This document shows positions 22,786 through 31,281 of a stretch of DNA of 39,332 nucleotides, in pieces. A model generated the notes under the pieces. That model was not told the origin of the DNA, did not search any database, and saw only the letters and a list, made by a program, of their open reading frames with translations. Made by a program: the position numbers and the translations under genes. Every line of letters begins with the position of its first letter. The stretch's first letter is position 1. The stretch comes from Microcaldota archaeon (lineage in GTDB: Archaea; Micrarchaeota; Micrarchaeia; Micrarchaeales; Micrarchaeaceae), in the NCBI GenBank assembly GCA_021827665.1, contig JAKAUR010000011.1, positions 1 through 39,332 of the forward strand. Reading direction: 5' to 3'.

Positions 22786-23600
22786 ATGATAAAGGATATA
22801 AGGAAGCTTTATTCCGATTACTGCGAGCATGAACGTATCAGACTCAAACAGGATCCGTATCATTCCATTGAGTTCAGCACTACTTTCATGTTCTTGGAGA
22901 AGTACCTTCAGAAAGGGGGCTTATATTGGATGCTGGAGGTGGTACCGGAATTTATACTATAGAACTTGCCAAACAAGGACATGAAATGGTTTTGCTTGAT
23001 ATATCTAGCCATAACATAAACGTAGCGAAGAGAGAAGTAAAGGGTGCCAGGGTGGGGAAAAAGATCAAGGCATTCGTAGGGGACATAACAGACCTCTCCG
23101 AGTTCGAAGATTCGATATTCGATGCCGTACTTTGTCTTGGTGGGCCTTTGTCACTTGTTTATGGAAAATCCAATAGGAGGAAAGCGATGTCAGAACTAGT
23201 AAGGGTAGCAAAGCCTGGCGCTGCGGTTTTCATATCTGTAATGAACAGGTATGGTGCCCTGACCATTGGACCGAGCAAATGGCCAGAGGAGATAGCTACA
23301 AAAAATTTTGTGAGTCTTGCAACCACAGGAGAAGATAGGATGTGGATGGGCAAATACTACTGCCATTATTTCTCGCCAAAAGAGTTTGTAGACGAATTTG
23401 AGCATTCTTGCAGGAACGCAAAGATACTCAAACTTGCGGCACTTGAAGGACTGGCGACGCCTTCTGCAAATGCAATAAATGCGCTCGCGAAGAACAAGAG
23501 GGCTTGGAATAACTGGCTCTCGATGCATTATAAGCTGTGCACCGAACCGGAAGTTGTAGGCATAAGCGTGCACATGCTGCTGGTAGCAAGAAAGGAGTAA
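22786..23600 (+). pseudogene. SAM-dependent methyltransferase interrupted by a frameshift
   Basis: The N-terminal part (MIKDIRKLYSDYC..., 22786 to about 22914) and the C-terminal part (frame open from about 22926 to 23600) join into one class I methyltransferase of about 270 residues if one G is added to the run of five G at 22915-22919. This restores KGGLILDAGGGTGIYTIELA, the SAM-binding motif I, followed by MVLLDIS (motif II) and DAVLCLGGPLS (motif IV). As read, the protein stops after 60 residues. Either the gene is broken or the run is miscounted. A GATATATGC box about 22-26 bases before the ATG suggests a leaderless transcript. The methyl acceptor is unknown. Confidence 0.8.
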
Positions 23601-23728
23601 TGCAACTTATCATACTGGCGATAAGGTTAGTTTTGGGGCATTAGCATCATATTCGGTATATATGTGGTGGTTTTCGGATTCCACTGAAGAGAAAACGCCA
23701 TTGCATTGCGCGCATAAGAATAGTCGTT

Positions 23729-24607
23729 TCAGAACAGCGCCAGAAGAATAGCCGCCGCAACCATTATACCGAAACCCGTCCACTGCAATGGCCTTAGCGT
23801 GTCATGATAGAACAGCCTGCCAAGCAGGGCTACGAATATAGGGCTTATGGCTATTATGCCCGCGCCTATTGCAACGAAACTGGTAGTGCTGACGAATCCA
23901 AAAGCATCGTTGCCCAATGCGTCTACTATCCCTATGATTGCCGCCATAGATATTGGGGTATAAAGGGCGCGCAAACCTGTGGAGCGCCTTGTTGTAGTAG
24001 TATGCTTTGTCTTCTTCTGGAAAATTGCAAAGAACGCCACAACCGCAATAGCCGCTACGGTCCTAGCTACGAGCAAAGGCTCTGCAAAGCTGCCATAAAA
24101 GTGCATGACTTCTATCATCAGCACCCAGAAAAGGCCCCAAGACACGTTGGCCAGCACAGCATACAGAAGGCGGAGGTTGAACCTAAGGTTCTCGCTCAGC
24201 ATGACGACAACCGCACCGCAGAATATGATTATTATGAGAACTGCGTTCATTGTGCTTATTTTCTCTCCAAGGCCTATTATTCCGAAAATTATTATTATGG
24301 CTGGAAGAATCTCGTTTATTACGTATGTGCTTGTGACGTTTTCAGTGGAAACAGACTTGTATATCAGCATAAAGCCTGCTCCCCAGAACAGGCCCGCAGC
24401 TGCAGAAAGTGCTATTGCGAAATAAGTCATCGATGCAGGATATAGGAGCGCGACTATTGCAAACGGCACCAGCCCAACGACCAATATTATCGACGTGGTA
24501 AGGCTTATGCCGAGCTTCGATACGGGCTTTTTGGAAAGGGCGTCCTCGAAACCCCAAAGAAGCGACGCGGACAATGCAGCCATTATCACATACTGCATTA
24601 GGTCCAT
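23729..24607 (-). CDS. EamA/DMT-family transporter
   Basis: This gene encodes 292 residues with ten predicted membrane helices in two five-helix halves, as in drug/metabolite transporters. SLLWGFEDALSKK in helix 1, TSTYVINEILPAIIIIFG with GLGEKIS, and a second-half repeat (ANVSWGLFWVLM ... PIFVALLGRLFYHDTLRPLQW) match the EamA repeat pattern. The substrate is unknown; members export amino acids, sugars or metabolites. The short soluble loop between halves carries KKTKHTTTTRR. The gene is transcribed alone, convergent with the methyltransferase. Confidence 0.85.
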   Translation of the reverse strand: MDLMQYVIMAALSASLLWGFEDALSKKPVSKLGISLTTSIILVVGLVPFAIVALLYPASMTYFAIALSAAAGLFWGAGFMLIYKSVSTENVTSTYVINEILPAIIIIFGIIGLGEKISTMNAVLIIIIFCGAVVVMLSENLRFNLRLLYAVLANVSWGLFWVLMIEVMHFYGSFAEPLLVARTVAAIAVVAFFAIFQKKTKHTTTTRRSTGLRALYTPISMAAIIGIVDALGNDAFGFVSTTSFVAIGAGIIAISPIFVALLGRLFYHDTLRPLQWTGFGIMVAAAILLALF

Positions 24608-24667
24608 TTTACCGCCAAAATCAACGCGCCGGAATGCAATGCTGTTTACTGACCTTGCACAAGGACA

Positions 24668-24742
24668 TGGGCCTGGTGAGATTTGAACTCACGACCTACG
24701 GCTTATAAGACCGCCGCTCTGACCAGGCTGAGCTACAAGCCC
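24668..24742 (-). tRNA. tRNA-Ile(UAU)
   Basis: Read on the minus strand: acceptor GGGCTTG/CAGGCCC with discriminator A, D arm GCTC...GAGC, anticodon stem GCGGT/GCCGT with loop CTTATAA giving anticodon UAU, and T arm GTGAG/CTCAC. The body closely follows archaeal tRNA-Ile (GGGCCCGTAGCTCAGCCTGGTT type). There is no intron and CCA is not encoded. A TATA-like AATAAATATG lies upstream near 24768-24777. The anticodon is unusual because most archaea read AUA with a modified CAU tRNA. Confidence 0.85.
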
Positions 24743-24802
24743 ATTGCTGCAGAAAGTTATGTTGAAAAGCATATTTATTACTTTTGAATTGTGCTTGGCA
24801 CG

Positions 24803-27800
24803 TCACTGCATAGTGAAATTATTGTGGACGTAGCTTGGCTTCTGCGGTACTGGCGGAAGCCCTCCAGTGTAATTTGCTATCTCAAGTATCCTAAGCGGAT
24901 ACGTTCCGTTTACCAGGTTCTCGCCAGGCGTTGTGGTGATGTTGGGATATACCTGCTTGAACCCTGGCAGGGAGCCGAACATGAATCCCTTGTAGAAATT
25001 AGATATGTAGAATGATGAAGGCGCGTCAGTTATTGAGTCGTTTGGCCCGTTTGGCGTATATATTACAAGGTACTGCACGAATTCTATCCCGCTTATGCTC
25101 GTTACCCCCAAATCATACGAAAGAGGTATTACCGCGTTCATCTTCGTGCCGTTGCTGCTGTAGAGCTGTATGTCGCCGTTCTTCGTTGGGGATGTGCTGA
25201 CACACACCGTGGTGTTTGACAGCGCGTCGCCTATAGCAGTGTATGCCTTTATGTAAAGGTTAGTGCTGTTCGAGATTGAACAGTAATAGTTTATGTTCTG
25301 CGAGGAAGTCGAGCTGGGTGGCTCAAGCGCTGCAAGAGGCAGGAACGCGTATTCCGGATCGTGGCTTATCTCGCAAGGCGAAGTGCCAAGTACGTAAGGC
25401 GCCGGAGGGTTTTGGGCTGCGCCCTGGGCTATTGCATATGCCCTGGACGTCTCGTTAACGTTTACGCATGCGAGGAAGTCGAGCGCCTGCCATTTCTGTA
25501 TCAGTCCCTGGTCAAATACTATGTAGCGCGTCTGGTTTGTATTCATCATGTTTTGCAGCACGGCCGGAGTGTAGTTGTCCTTAGGACCCAGCACGTAGCT
25601 GGCCGCTACTGCGTAGTCCTCCATAGCCACGGCGTTGTCTCCGCGTATGACTGCATTGCTGTGGCCGAACCAGTTTATCCAGTCGCCGTAGTCCCACCAT
25701 GCCAGAACGCGCGGCGCGCGGGGACCGACGTTAGCACGCATCCACGCTGTCGCGGAAAGCCAGTAGCTTGGAACAACGTTGCAGAATAGGTCGTAGCCTA
25801 TGCTCGAAGTCGTGGCTATAGTGTTGCATGCGGTTGACGGATTAGCCGAATAAATCGCACTTGAATTCAGCGCCGACACTATGGAGCTGATTTCTCCAAG
25901 CATCAGGGTTCCGCTTACCAATGTGCCTGCTATGAATATTATCAGGAATATGCCGAAGACATACCAGAGCTGCTTCTTGTATGCTTCCATCTTGTGCATA
26001 AGTATAAGGGCTATTATGAATATAAGCGCGAATATAGGAGATATGAAGAATATGCCAAGGCTTATTGCTGCCGTTATGTAAAATTCGGCGTTTTTCACTG
26101 GCTTTGCTTCAAACAAGTCAAGGTATTTGGTATTTGTAGCACACTCGTAAACGAAACCTCCAGCTACCCCAAGTACTATCGCAAGTATTATCCCGTAGAA
26201 CGAGCCAAGTATTATGAGTATTGCACCCAATGCTACGAGGATCCCTATTATTGCGGTCTCAGCGTACTTGAGCTTGAATCCATTCCTGAAGAGGTATATG
26301 CCCTCTCCAAGCATTATGCAGAACAGCAGGATGAACACCGTGCCGAAATGTGGCAGATATTTCACTTCGGAAAAGCCGGCGAACATTAGTGGCGTAGCTA
26401 TCGAAAGATATAGTATCGAAGTGCTGCTTTTCTTGTAGAATATGCTTAGGACTATCAGCACAAGAGAAATTATACTTATGACCCAAATTAGCAAAGGCAC
26501 CCCCACTATGTCTGCACCTATAAAACCGAATCCAGAAGCGCCAAAGTTATACATAGCTCCAGTAGGTATGAACTCTTCTACCGTCATGAAGAGTGGCGTG
26601 GACGGCGTGGTAAACCTCTTACTAAGGTTTACATAAGCAGTTATTGGCTTTCCTGCTGGAGTAAACGCTATGACCAGGACGGCAATTATGATTAGTAGCA
26701 GTATCCATTCCAAGTATATGGCGCAGCGACGCTTGGCAATTATTATTCGTTCCAAGTATATGGCGCAGCGACGCTTGGCAAGTATCTCAGGAACAAACTC
26801 TATTACTGCAACAAATATAAGCGCGAGAAGCGGACCGCTCACAGTTATAGGTATGCCAAGAATCGAAGGGATCCTTCCCGATAGTGTTGCGTGATACGGG
26901 TTGTACAGCGCAAGGAATATTGCTATGACTAGTATGACTATCGCATTCATCTGGTAGAAGTACTTGCTGGTCTTGTTCTGCAGTACGTTGACCACTCCTT
27001 GAACTATTATGTATATGGTTAGCACGCCTGCATCTACGGTATAATAGTGCGCCCCTAAGAAAGTAGTCACGAATGCCAGTCCTGCAAGTATCGCAAGGCG
27101 CTTGCTCTTCATATCCTTTATCGCGAGGGCGTACGCCGCGAAGAAGAAGAAAAGAGTGAATATGCCCCAAGGCTCTAGAAGCTGCTCCCCGGAAACGAAG
27201 GTAGTGTAGAGCACAGGCATGGTAGATGCTAGAGCCGCGCCTATGAGTGCTATTTTGTTGCCATATTCATAATAAAGCAGGATGAACACCGAGAAAACCA
27301 ATAGCGCAGCCGTTATAGGAGGGTAGATTCCGCCGACATAACTCATGAGCGTCGTTGAAAATGTCGTAGACCTAGGGCCGAATGCGTTTGAAAGGTCGTA
27401 CCAGTATGCCTCCAGATATGGAACCACTGGCTGCATCCTCATGCTGGTGCCCTGCGGCACTACTGGCCAGGCACTGGGTGAAAGATAAATCTGATAGCCG
27501 AACGTAAGTATCGATTCTGCTGAAAGCATGTCGAAATACGGGTCGAACTCGAAGAATTTCGGCGTTATGCCTACGCTCATCATGCGTGTTCCGAAAACCA
27601 GAAGCATAAGCAGCACGAGGACTAGGTATGTCTTGTTTATCTGCATACTGGATTTTGCTGCGACTGCCTTTGCTGCATTATTGGAGAGCTTGTTCAACAG
27701 TATGCGCTCCTCCTGCTCGTGGTCTTTTATAAGCCTGTTTCTCTCGTCAGACTGAAGGGCGTTTATGCGCTCCCTGTCCTGCTCGGAGAGGTTTATGGCG

Positions 27801-28282
27801 TTGAGCTCCCTCGTATGCCTTTCGGAAAGCACCTTCTCCTCTTCCACGTGCTTTTCTATTATGGATTTTGCAGCGTCGAAGGACTTGAGCTGGTGCCTGA
27901 GCTCCGAAAGCGCCATGGTTTCGCTCTGCTTCATGCTGTCGAGCTGCACTTCTTCGGCTCTTGCCTCCGCTTTTCTTGATGCAGGATTCGAAAAATTAAG
28001 CTTGAATACGCCCTGCCACAGGCACAGTATTATGCCGATTATTGACAGCACAAGCGCGTTTAGCTCTACAAGAGCCAGCGAGAAGGCGAAGAAGTGAATG
28101 TAATTCATTAGATAGGATTCTAGCCACGTAAGGGTTGGCACGGCTACAAGGCCGAATATGAATCCGATTACGGAGATCTCGAAAAGGCCCAGCTTTGTCT
28201 TCTTTAGCAGGGCGAATGCGAAGAGCTCTCCGGGTATCGTAAGCGTCAAGAACGCTATTATGCCCACGAGCAATATGTCCAT
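24803..28282 (-). CDS. aglB: STT3/AglB-type oligosaccharyltransferase with N-terminal extension
   Basis: This membrane enzyme moves a lipid-linked glycan onto Asn in secreted proteins. It has 1159 residues. STT3 proper starts near residue 215: the first acidic motif EFDPYFDM (245-252), many membrane helices, then the catalytic-domain motif WWDYGDW at about 862-868 in the soluble C-terminal part. Residues 1-95 form an additional membrane module of about four helices, and residues 100-210 a charged coiled coil (EEEKVLSERHTRELNA, HEQEERILLNKLS), which I do not know from other STT3 proteins. A 42-bp tandem repeat doubles 14 residues near 501-528. It follows uS3 by 23 bases. Confidence 0.92.
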   Translation of the reverse strand: MDILLVGIIAFLTLTIPGELFAFALLKKTKLGLFEISVIGFIFGLVAVPTLTWLESYLMNYIHFFAFSLALVELNALVLSIIGIILCLWQGVFKLNFSNPASRKAEARAEEVQLDSMKQSETMALSELRHQLKSFDAAKSIIEKHVEEEKVLSERHTRELNAINLSEQDRERINALQSDERNRLIKDHEQEERILLNKLSNNAAKAVAAKSSMQINKTYLVLVLLMLLVFGTRMMSVGITPKFFEFDPYFDMLSAESILTFGYQIYLSPSAWPVVPQGTSMRMQPVVPYLEAYWYDLSNAFGPRSTTFSTTLMSYVGGIYPPITAALLVFSVFILLYYEYGNKIALIGAALASTMPVLYTTFVSGEQLLEPWGIFTLFFFFAAYALAIKDMKSKRLAILAGLAFVTTFLGAHYYTVDAGVLTIYIIVQGVVNVLQNKTSKYFYQMNAIVILVIAIFLALYNPYHATLSGRIPSILGIPITVSGPLLALIFVAVIEFVPEILAKRRCAIYLERIIIAKRRCAIYLEWILLLIIIAVLVIAFTPAGKPITAYVNLSKRFTTPSTPLFMTVEEFIPTGAMYNFGASGFGFIGADIVGVPLLIWVISIISLVLIVLSIFYKKSSTSILYLSIATPLMFAGFSEVKYLPHFGTVFILLFCIMLGEGIYLFRNGFKLKYAETAIIGILVALGAILIILGSFYGIILAIVLGVAGGFVYECATNTKYLDLFEAKPVKNAEFYITAAISLGIFFISPIFALIFIIALILMHKMEAYKKQLWYVFGIFLIIFIAGTLVSGTLMLGEISSIVSALNSSAIYSANPSTACNTIATTSSIGYDLFCNVVPSYWLSATAWMRANVGPRAPRVLAWWDYGDWINWFGHSNAVIRGDNAVAMEDYAVAASYVLGPKDNYTPAVLQNMMNTNQTRYIVFDQGLIQKWQALDFLACVNVNETSRAYAIAQGAAQNPPAPYVLGTSPCEISHDPEYAFLPLAALEPPSSTSSQNINYYCSISNSTNLYIKAYTAIGDALSNTTVCVSTSPTKNGDIQLYSSNGTKMNAVIPLSYDLGVTSISGIEFVQYLVIYTPNGPNDSITDAPSSFYISNFYKGFMFGSLPGFKQVYPNITTTPGENLVNGTYPLRILEIANYTGGLPPVPQKPSYVHNNFTMQ
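26708..26781 (-). repeat. 42-bp in-frame tandem repeat inside aglB
   Basis: Two identical 32-bp blocks (26708-26739 and 26750-26781) are spaced 42 bp apart, duplicating AKRRCAIYLE-type residues in a basic loop between membrane helices. Each block has CCAAG and CTTGG at its ends as an imperfect inverted repeat. The length preserves the frame. Confidence 0.85.
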
Positions 28283-28305
28283 TTAAGCTACCGTAACTTC
28301 ACAAT

Positions 28306-28929
28306 TCAGCTGTTGAGTATGGATTTTGGTATCTCTATCTTGCCGAGCTGCCTGTCCGGGAATACCGTTCCGGGGGGCACTATCCTCACCCTGACGCCTA
28401 TTGCGCCGTACTTCGGGTATGCGGTTGCATCGCCAACAAGCACAAGATTCGTGACGTCGCCGGCCTTTGGTATGTAGCCGACGCTCTTCCTTATGGTTTT
28501 TGCCCTCGCGCCCTTTGCCGCGAGCTTTCCCCTTATTATTATTTCGGCACCCAATGCACCGTTCTCCATTATGCTCTTAAGTGTAAATTGAAGTATCTTC
28601 CTCGGGTTTATGGACCTTTCCAGCTTGAAGGTTATGTCCTTTGCAACCAGAAGCGGCTCTAGCATCTTGTTCTGGACCTCTATAACGCTTATCTGTGGGT
28701 TGTTGACATTGAAGTTCCTGTGTATGGATTCGGTAAGTTCGTTTATGCTCTTTCCCATCCTTCCTATGACCCTTCCCGGGTTCAGGACGTAGACCGTTAT
28801 TCTTGTAAGAACAGGGGTCTTCTGAATCTCCACCCTTGAGAAGCCGGCCTTCGTCAGCTCCTTGCTCAGGAACTTGGAGATGTTCATCTTTATTATTGCG
28901 TCGTCTATAAACTTCATTTCTATTGCCAT
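28306..28929 (-). CDS. rps3: Ribosomal protein uS3
   Basis: This 30S head protein at the mRNA entry channel has 207 residues. An N-terminal KH2 domain contains NPGRVIGRMGKSINELT (GxxG loop), and the C-terminal domain contains IRGKLAAKGARAKTIRKSVGYIPKAG and GVRVRIVPPGTVFPD. The start is the ATG at 28929 after AAGGAATGAT; the longer reading to 29085 is antisense-like Arg-rich sequence running through uL22 and is rejected. The usual next genes (uL29, aIF1, RNase P Rpp29) do not follow; aglB does. Confidence 0.97.
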   Translation of the reverse strand: MAIEMKFIDDAIIKMNISKFLSKELTKAGFSRVEIQKTPVLTRITVYVLNPGRVIGRMGKSINELTESIHRNFNVNNPQISVIEVQNKMLEPLLVAKDITFKLERSINPRKILQFTLKSIMENGALGAEIIIRGKLAAKGARAKTIRKSVGYIPKAGDVTNLVLVGDATAYPKYGAIGVRVRIVPPGTVFPDRQLGKIEIPKSILNS

Positions 28930-28933
28930 TGGA

Positions 28934-29581
28934 TCATTCCTTTTGTGTTGCAACCTGGGCCTTCTGCGGCTGTGGGTTTTCTTTTGCGGCTGGCTTAGGC
29001 TTGGATGCTGGCTTCGAAGCCTGCTTCTTCGCGGCCTTCTTCGACAAGGCGCTGTTGAGGTTAAGCATCTTTGTTGCCTTTTCACCCAGCTTTACGTCCT
29101 CTGGGGCCGCTATCCCTATTTCGACCTTGGCAAATTCGACGTCGGAATGCCTCATGCTGGCAAAGCCGTAGCTGTCACTGTGATAAAGCATTCCCTTCGA
29201 GGGCGTCCTCCTGTATATCTGCGTCTTGTTTGCGGACGCATGGACTACGAATAGGTTCTCTGCGTCAATGCCCTTGCTCTTGGCGTTGCTTATCGCCATT
29301 TCCAGGACCTTCTTGACCACTGCGGCACACTTAGTTGGGTATCTGCCCTTGCGGCCGCCGAGCTCGTGCCTCGATCCCATGCCCTTGTTGTGGTTCCTGT
29401 ATGGCACCGGAGCCGAAGCTTTCACTACCTTCTCAAGGGCTTCGGCAGCCTGCACAGCGTTCTTGTATCTCACGTAGTCGCATATGGCTCCGAGGTCCTT
29501 GAAGCTGGCGTTTATGTCCTTTGCGCCGGCGAAGATTACCTTTCCCTTTTCCATGTTGAAAGAATAGTTCAAAAAAATCAC
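28934..29581 (-). CDS. rpl22: Ribosomal protein uL22 with basic C-terminal tail
   Basis: This protein lines the 50S exit tunnel. It has 215 residues, longer than usual because residues about 170-215 form an Ala/Lys/Pro tail (KKAAKKQASKPASKPKPAAK). Core motifs are PYRNHNKGMGSRHELGGRKGRYP and the long hairpin region NKTQIYRRTPSKGMLYHSDSYG. The GTG at 29581 gives an N-terminus containing NYSF, matching the conserved YS of archaeal uL22. The ATG at 29554 is the alternative. It is preceded immediately by the uS19 stop. Confidence 0.94.
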   Translation of the reverse strand: MIFLNYSFNMEKGKVIFAGAKDINASFKDLGAICDYVRYKNAVQAAEALEKVVKASAPVPYRNHNKGMGSRHELGGRKGRYPTKCAAVVKKVLEMAISNAKSKGIDAENLFVVHASANKTQIYRRTPSKGMLYHSDSYGFASMRHSDVEFAKVEIGIAAPEDVKLGEKATKMLNLNSALSKKAAKKQASKPASKPKPAAKENPQPQKAQVATQKE

Positions 29582-29974
29582 TTATTTCTGCGACAGGAAC
29601 TTGCTTCCGCGCGTTGCCTTTATTCCAGGTGCCGAGTGCTGCACGCGTCTTGTCGAATAGACAAATTCGCCCAGCCTGTGCCCAAGCATTGCCGGCTGAA
29701 TCTCGACGTGCTGGTATTCCTTGCCGTTATAAATATCAAAAGAAAGGCCGATCCAGGACGGCATTATAAGGGCTTCCCTTGTCCTGGTCTTTATGGGACC
29801 TGCGGATCCAGAAGCCTTGGCATGCTCTATCTTCTCGTTGAGCTCCCTGAGCTGAAGCGAGTTTCTCTTGAGCCAGCGCCTCTGCCTCGACTTTATGAGC
29901 TTGGAGTACTGCGCTGCGTCTATGCCTGCGGCTTCCGCCGGGAGCATGCCCTTAAATGCTATCCTTTCGACCAT
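29582..29974 (-). CDS. rps19: Ribosomal protein uS19
   Basis: This 30S head protein is near the A-site finger contact. It has 130 residues, typical of archaeal S19 with its N-terminal extension (QRRWLKRNSLQLRELNEKIEHAK). The conserved core is IKTRTREALIMPSWIGLSF, then NGKEYQHVEIQPAMLGHRLGEF, with a basic end RVQHSAPGIKATRGSK. It lies between the 76-aa repeat protein and uL22. Confidence 0.97.
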   Translation of the reverse strand: MVERIAFKGMLPAEAAGIDAAQYSKLIKSRQRRWLKRNSLQLRELNEKIEHAKASGSAGPIKTRTREALIMPSWIGLSFDIYNGKEYQHVEIQPAMLGHRLGEFVYSTRRVQHSAPGIKATRGSKFLSQK

Positions 29975-30007
29975 TTAAAAAACCTTCATATATTTTTCTG
30001 TTATTGT

Positions 30008-30238
30008 TTATTTTGCCGGCTTCCTTCCGCGCGCCTGCTTTACCCTTGACACATAGCCATTGCTGTCCACGAAGTAAAGGTAGCCCTTTTCCCTCTCTAC
30101 TTTTTCGTTGCCTACCTTGGCCTTCCTTCCGGACTTGTTCGACCTGGTCGGGTTTTGCCATACGTAGCCGTCCTTTCCGAGATAATACAGGTATCCCTCC
30201 TCTCTCTTTATTGCTTCTCTCGAAATTTTTTCTGCCAT
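30008..30238 (-). CDS. 76-aa two-repeat protein inside the ribosomal operon, unknown
   Basis: This protein has 76 residues and is strongly basic. Two similar units follow each other: KREEGYLYYLGKDGYVWQNP with RSNKSGRK, and EREKGYLYFVDSNGYVSRVK with QARGRK. Each looks like a small beta-hairpin (GYLY...DGYV) plus a basic tail. It has no Cys. It starts at the ATG at 30238 after GGTGTTGAC and has its own TATA element. Lying between uL2 and uS19 in a core ribosomal cluster, it is probably a ribosome-associated or RNA-binding protein (inference). I recall similar GYLYYIDKDG-type small proteins in DPANN genomes but cannot name a function. Confidence 0.75.
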   Translation of the reverse strand: MAEKISREAIKREEGYLYYLGKDGYVWQNPTRSNKSGRKAKVGNEKVEREKGYLYFVDSNGYVSRVKQARGRKPAK

Positions 30239-30276
30239 GTCAACACCATTTCGTGTATTTTTATTTGTAAGCAAAG

Positions 30277-30284
30277 CTTTTAAA
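30277..30284 (-). promoter_or_regulatory. TATA box before the 76-aa repeat protein
   Basis: Minus-strand TTTAAAAG lies about 40 bases before the ATG at 30238, in the 74-base gap after uL2. It would give a leader of about 16 nt with the GGTG site and an internal promoter for the genes from the 76-aa protein through uS3. Confidence 0.4.
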
Positions 30285-30312
30285 CCACATCTTTTGTTTT
30301 GCTTTTAGGGGT

Positions 30313-31026
30313 TTACCTCTTTTTCCTGCCAACGCGGCGCGCCGCAATGTGGCCTACCTTCCTTCCCGGAGGTGCGTTCCTTGATGTCATGCTGCTCTTT
30401 CCCTTGTGGTGCTGCTTTCCTCCGAACGGGTGGTCCACAGGGTTCATCTTTACTCCACGGTTCCTTGGCCATGTCCTGTTTAAAGTGTGATACATGTAAT
30501 GGCTCTTGCCTGCCTTGACTATCGGCTGGTCCTTGACTCCGGCACCGGCTATCATTCCGAGCTGGGCCCTGCAGTCGTTGTCTAGCGTTACAGTCTGCTT
30601 TGAAGGAAGCTGCAACGTGACGCTGCGCTCCGACTTTGCGATTATGACAGCGAACGAACCTGCTGCCCTTACAAGCTTGCCTCCGTCGCCCTTTAGCATC
30701 TCTATGTTGTATACTGGAACTCCTTCCGGTACGTCTCCGAGCCTGACTATGCTGCCAAGCACGGGCTTTGCGTCCGGGCCCATGTAGATCTTGTCTCCTA
30801 TCTTTATTCCTTCAGGAGCCACGTAGAACCCCCTGTTGAAGTCCTCGTAAACCACGCACATGAGGGGTGCACTGTGGCCGGTATGGTTGAATATGTCTAT
30901 GACCTCTGCACTCATGCTTACGCCAGGGGCCTTCTCGTAGGCTACGCTTATGTCGAACGTGTTGGGCAGCTTGGTGTATACGTTGGAACCCTTGCCCCTT
31001 CTCTGCTGTCTGAGTTTCTTTCCCAT
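30313..31026 (-). CDS. rpl2: Ribosomal protein uL2
   Basis: This 50S peptidyl-transferase-centre support protein has 237 residues. It starts MGKKLRQQRRGKGSNV, as archaeal/eukaryotic L2 does. It includes HTGHSAPLMCVVYEDFNRGFYVAPEG (condensed here to its key HTGHSAP) and the C-terminal WPRNRGVKMNPVDHPFGGK with the conserved His region. GGTGTGACAT precedes the ATG, within the 3' end of uL23. Confidence 0.97.
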   Translation of the reverse strand: MGKKLRQQRRGKGSNVYTKLPNTFDISVAYEKAPGVSMSAEVIDIFNHTGHSAPLMCVVYEDFNRGFYVAPEGIKIGDKIYMGPDAKPVLGSIVRLGDVPEGVPVYNIEMLKGDGGKLVRAAGSFAVIIAKSERSVTLQLPSKQTVTLDNDCRAQLGMIAGAGVKDQPIVKAGKSHYMYHTLNRTWPRNRGVKMNPVDHPFGGKQHHKGKSSMTSRNAPPGRKVGHIAARRVGRKKR

Positions 31027-31029
31027 ATG

Positions 31030-31281
31030 TCACACCAGCTTAAGCTTCATTGCGATGTCGCCTGCGCTGCTTTCCTTCGAAAGCTTTATGTATGCCCTCT
31101 TCACGTTGTTTGGCATGTTGACCGTGCGCACCGCGCTCACCTTTGCGTTGAAAACGCCCTGAAATTCCTGCTTTATCTGGGCCTTCGTTGCCCTTGAGTC
31201 CACCACGTAAACTATGGTGTTCCCTTTGGTTATGAGGCCTACGGCCTTTTCCGTAGCCAGAGGATATTTAAGCACTGACAT
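31030..31281 (-). CDS. rpl23: Ribosomal protein uL23
   Basis: This protein sits at the 50S tunnel exit and docks targeting factors such as SRP. It has 83 residues from the ATG at 31281, chosen because GGTGCAACGA precedes it. It shows the usual LKYPLATEKAVGL start, then NTIVYVVDSRATKAQIKQE and VNMPNNVKRAYIKL. Its start overlaps the end of uL4 by 14 bases, which suggests translational coupling. Confidence 0.96.
   Translation of the reverse strand: MSVLKYPLATEKAVGLITKGNTIVYVVDSRATKAQIKQEFQGVFNAKVSAVRTVNMPNNVKRAYIKLSKESSAGDIAMKLKLV

Noticed and set aside
28930-29085. Arg-rich N-terminal extension of uS3
   Set aside because: It lies inside the uL22 tail in another frame. uS3 proteins begin near MAIEMKF.
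29952-30161. Minus-strand frame opposite phase to the 76-aa repeat protein
   Set aside because: It is a shadow frame. The 76-aa frame has internal repeats, a ribosome binding site and a promoter.
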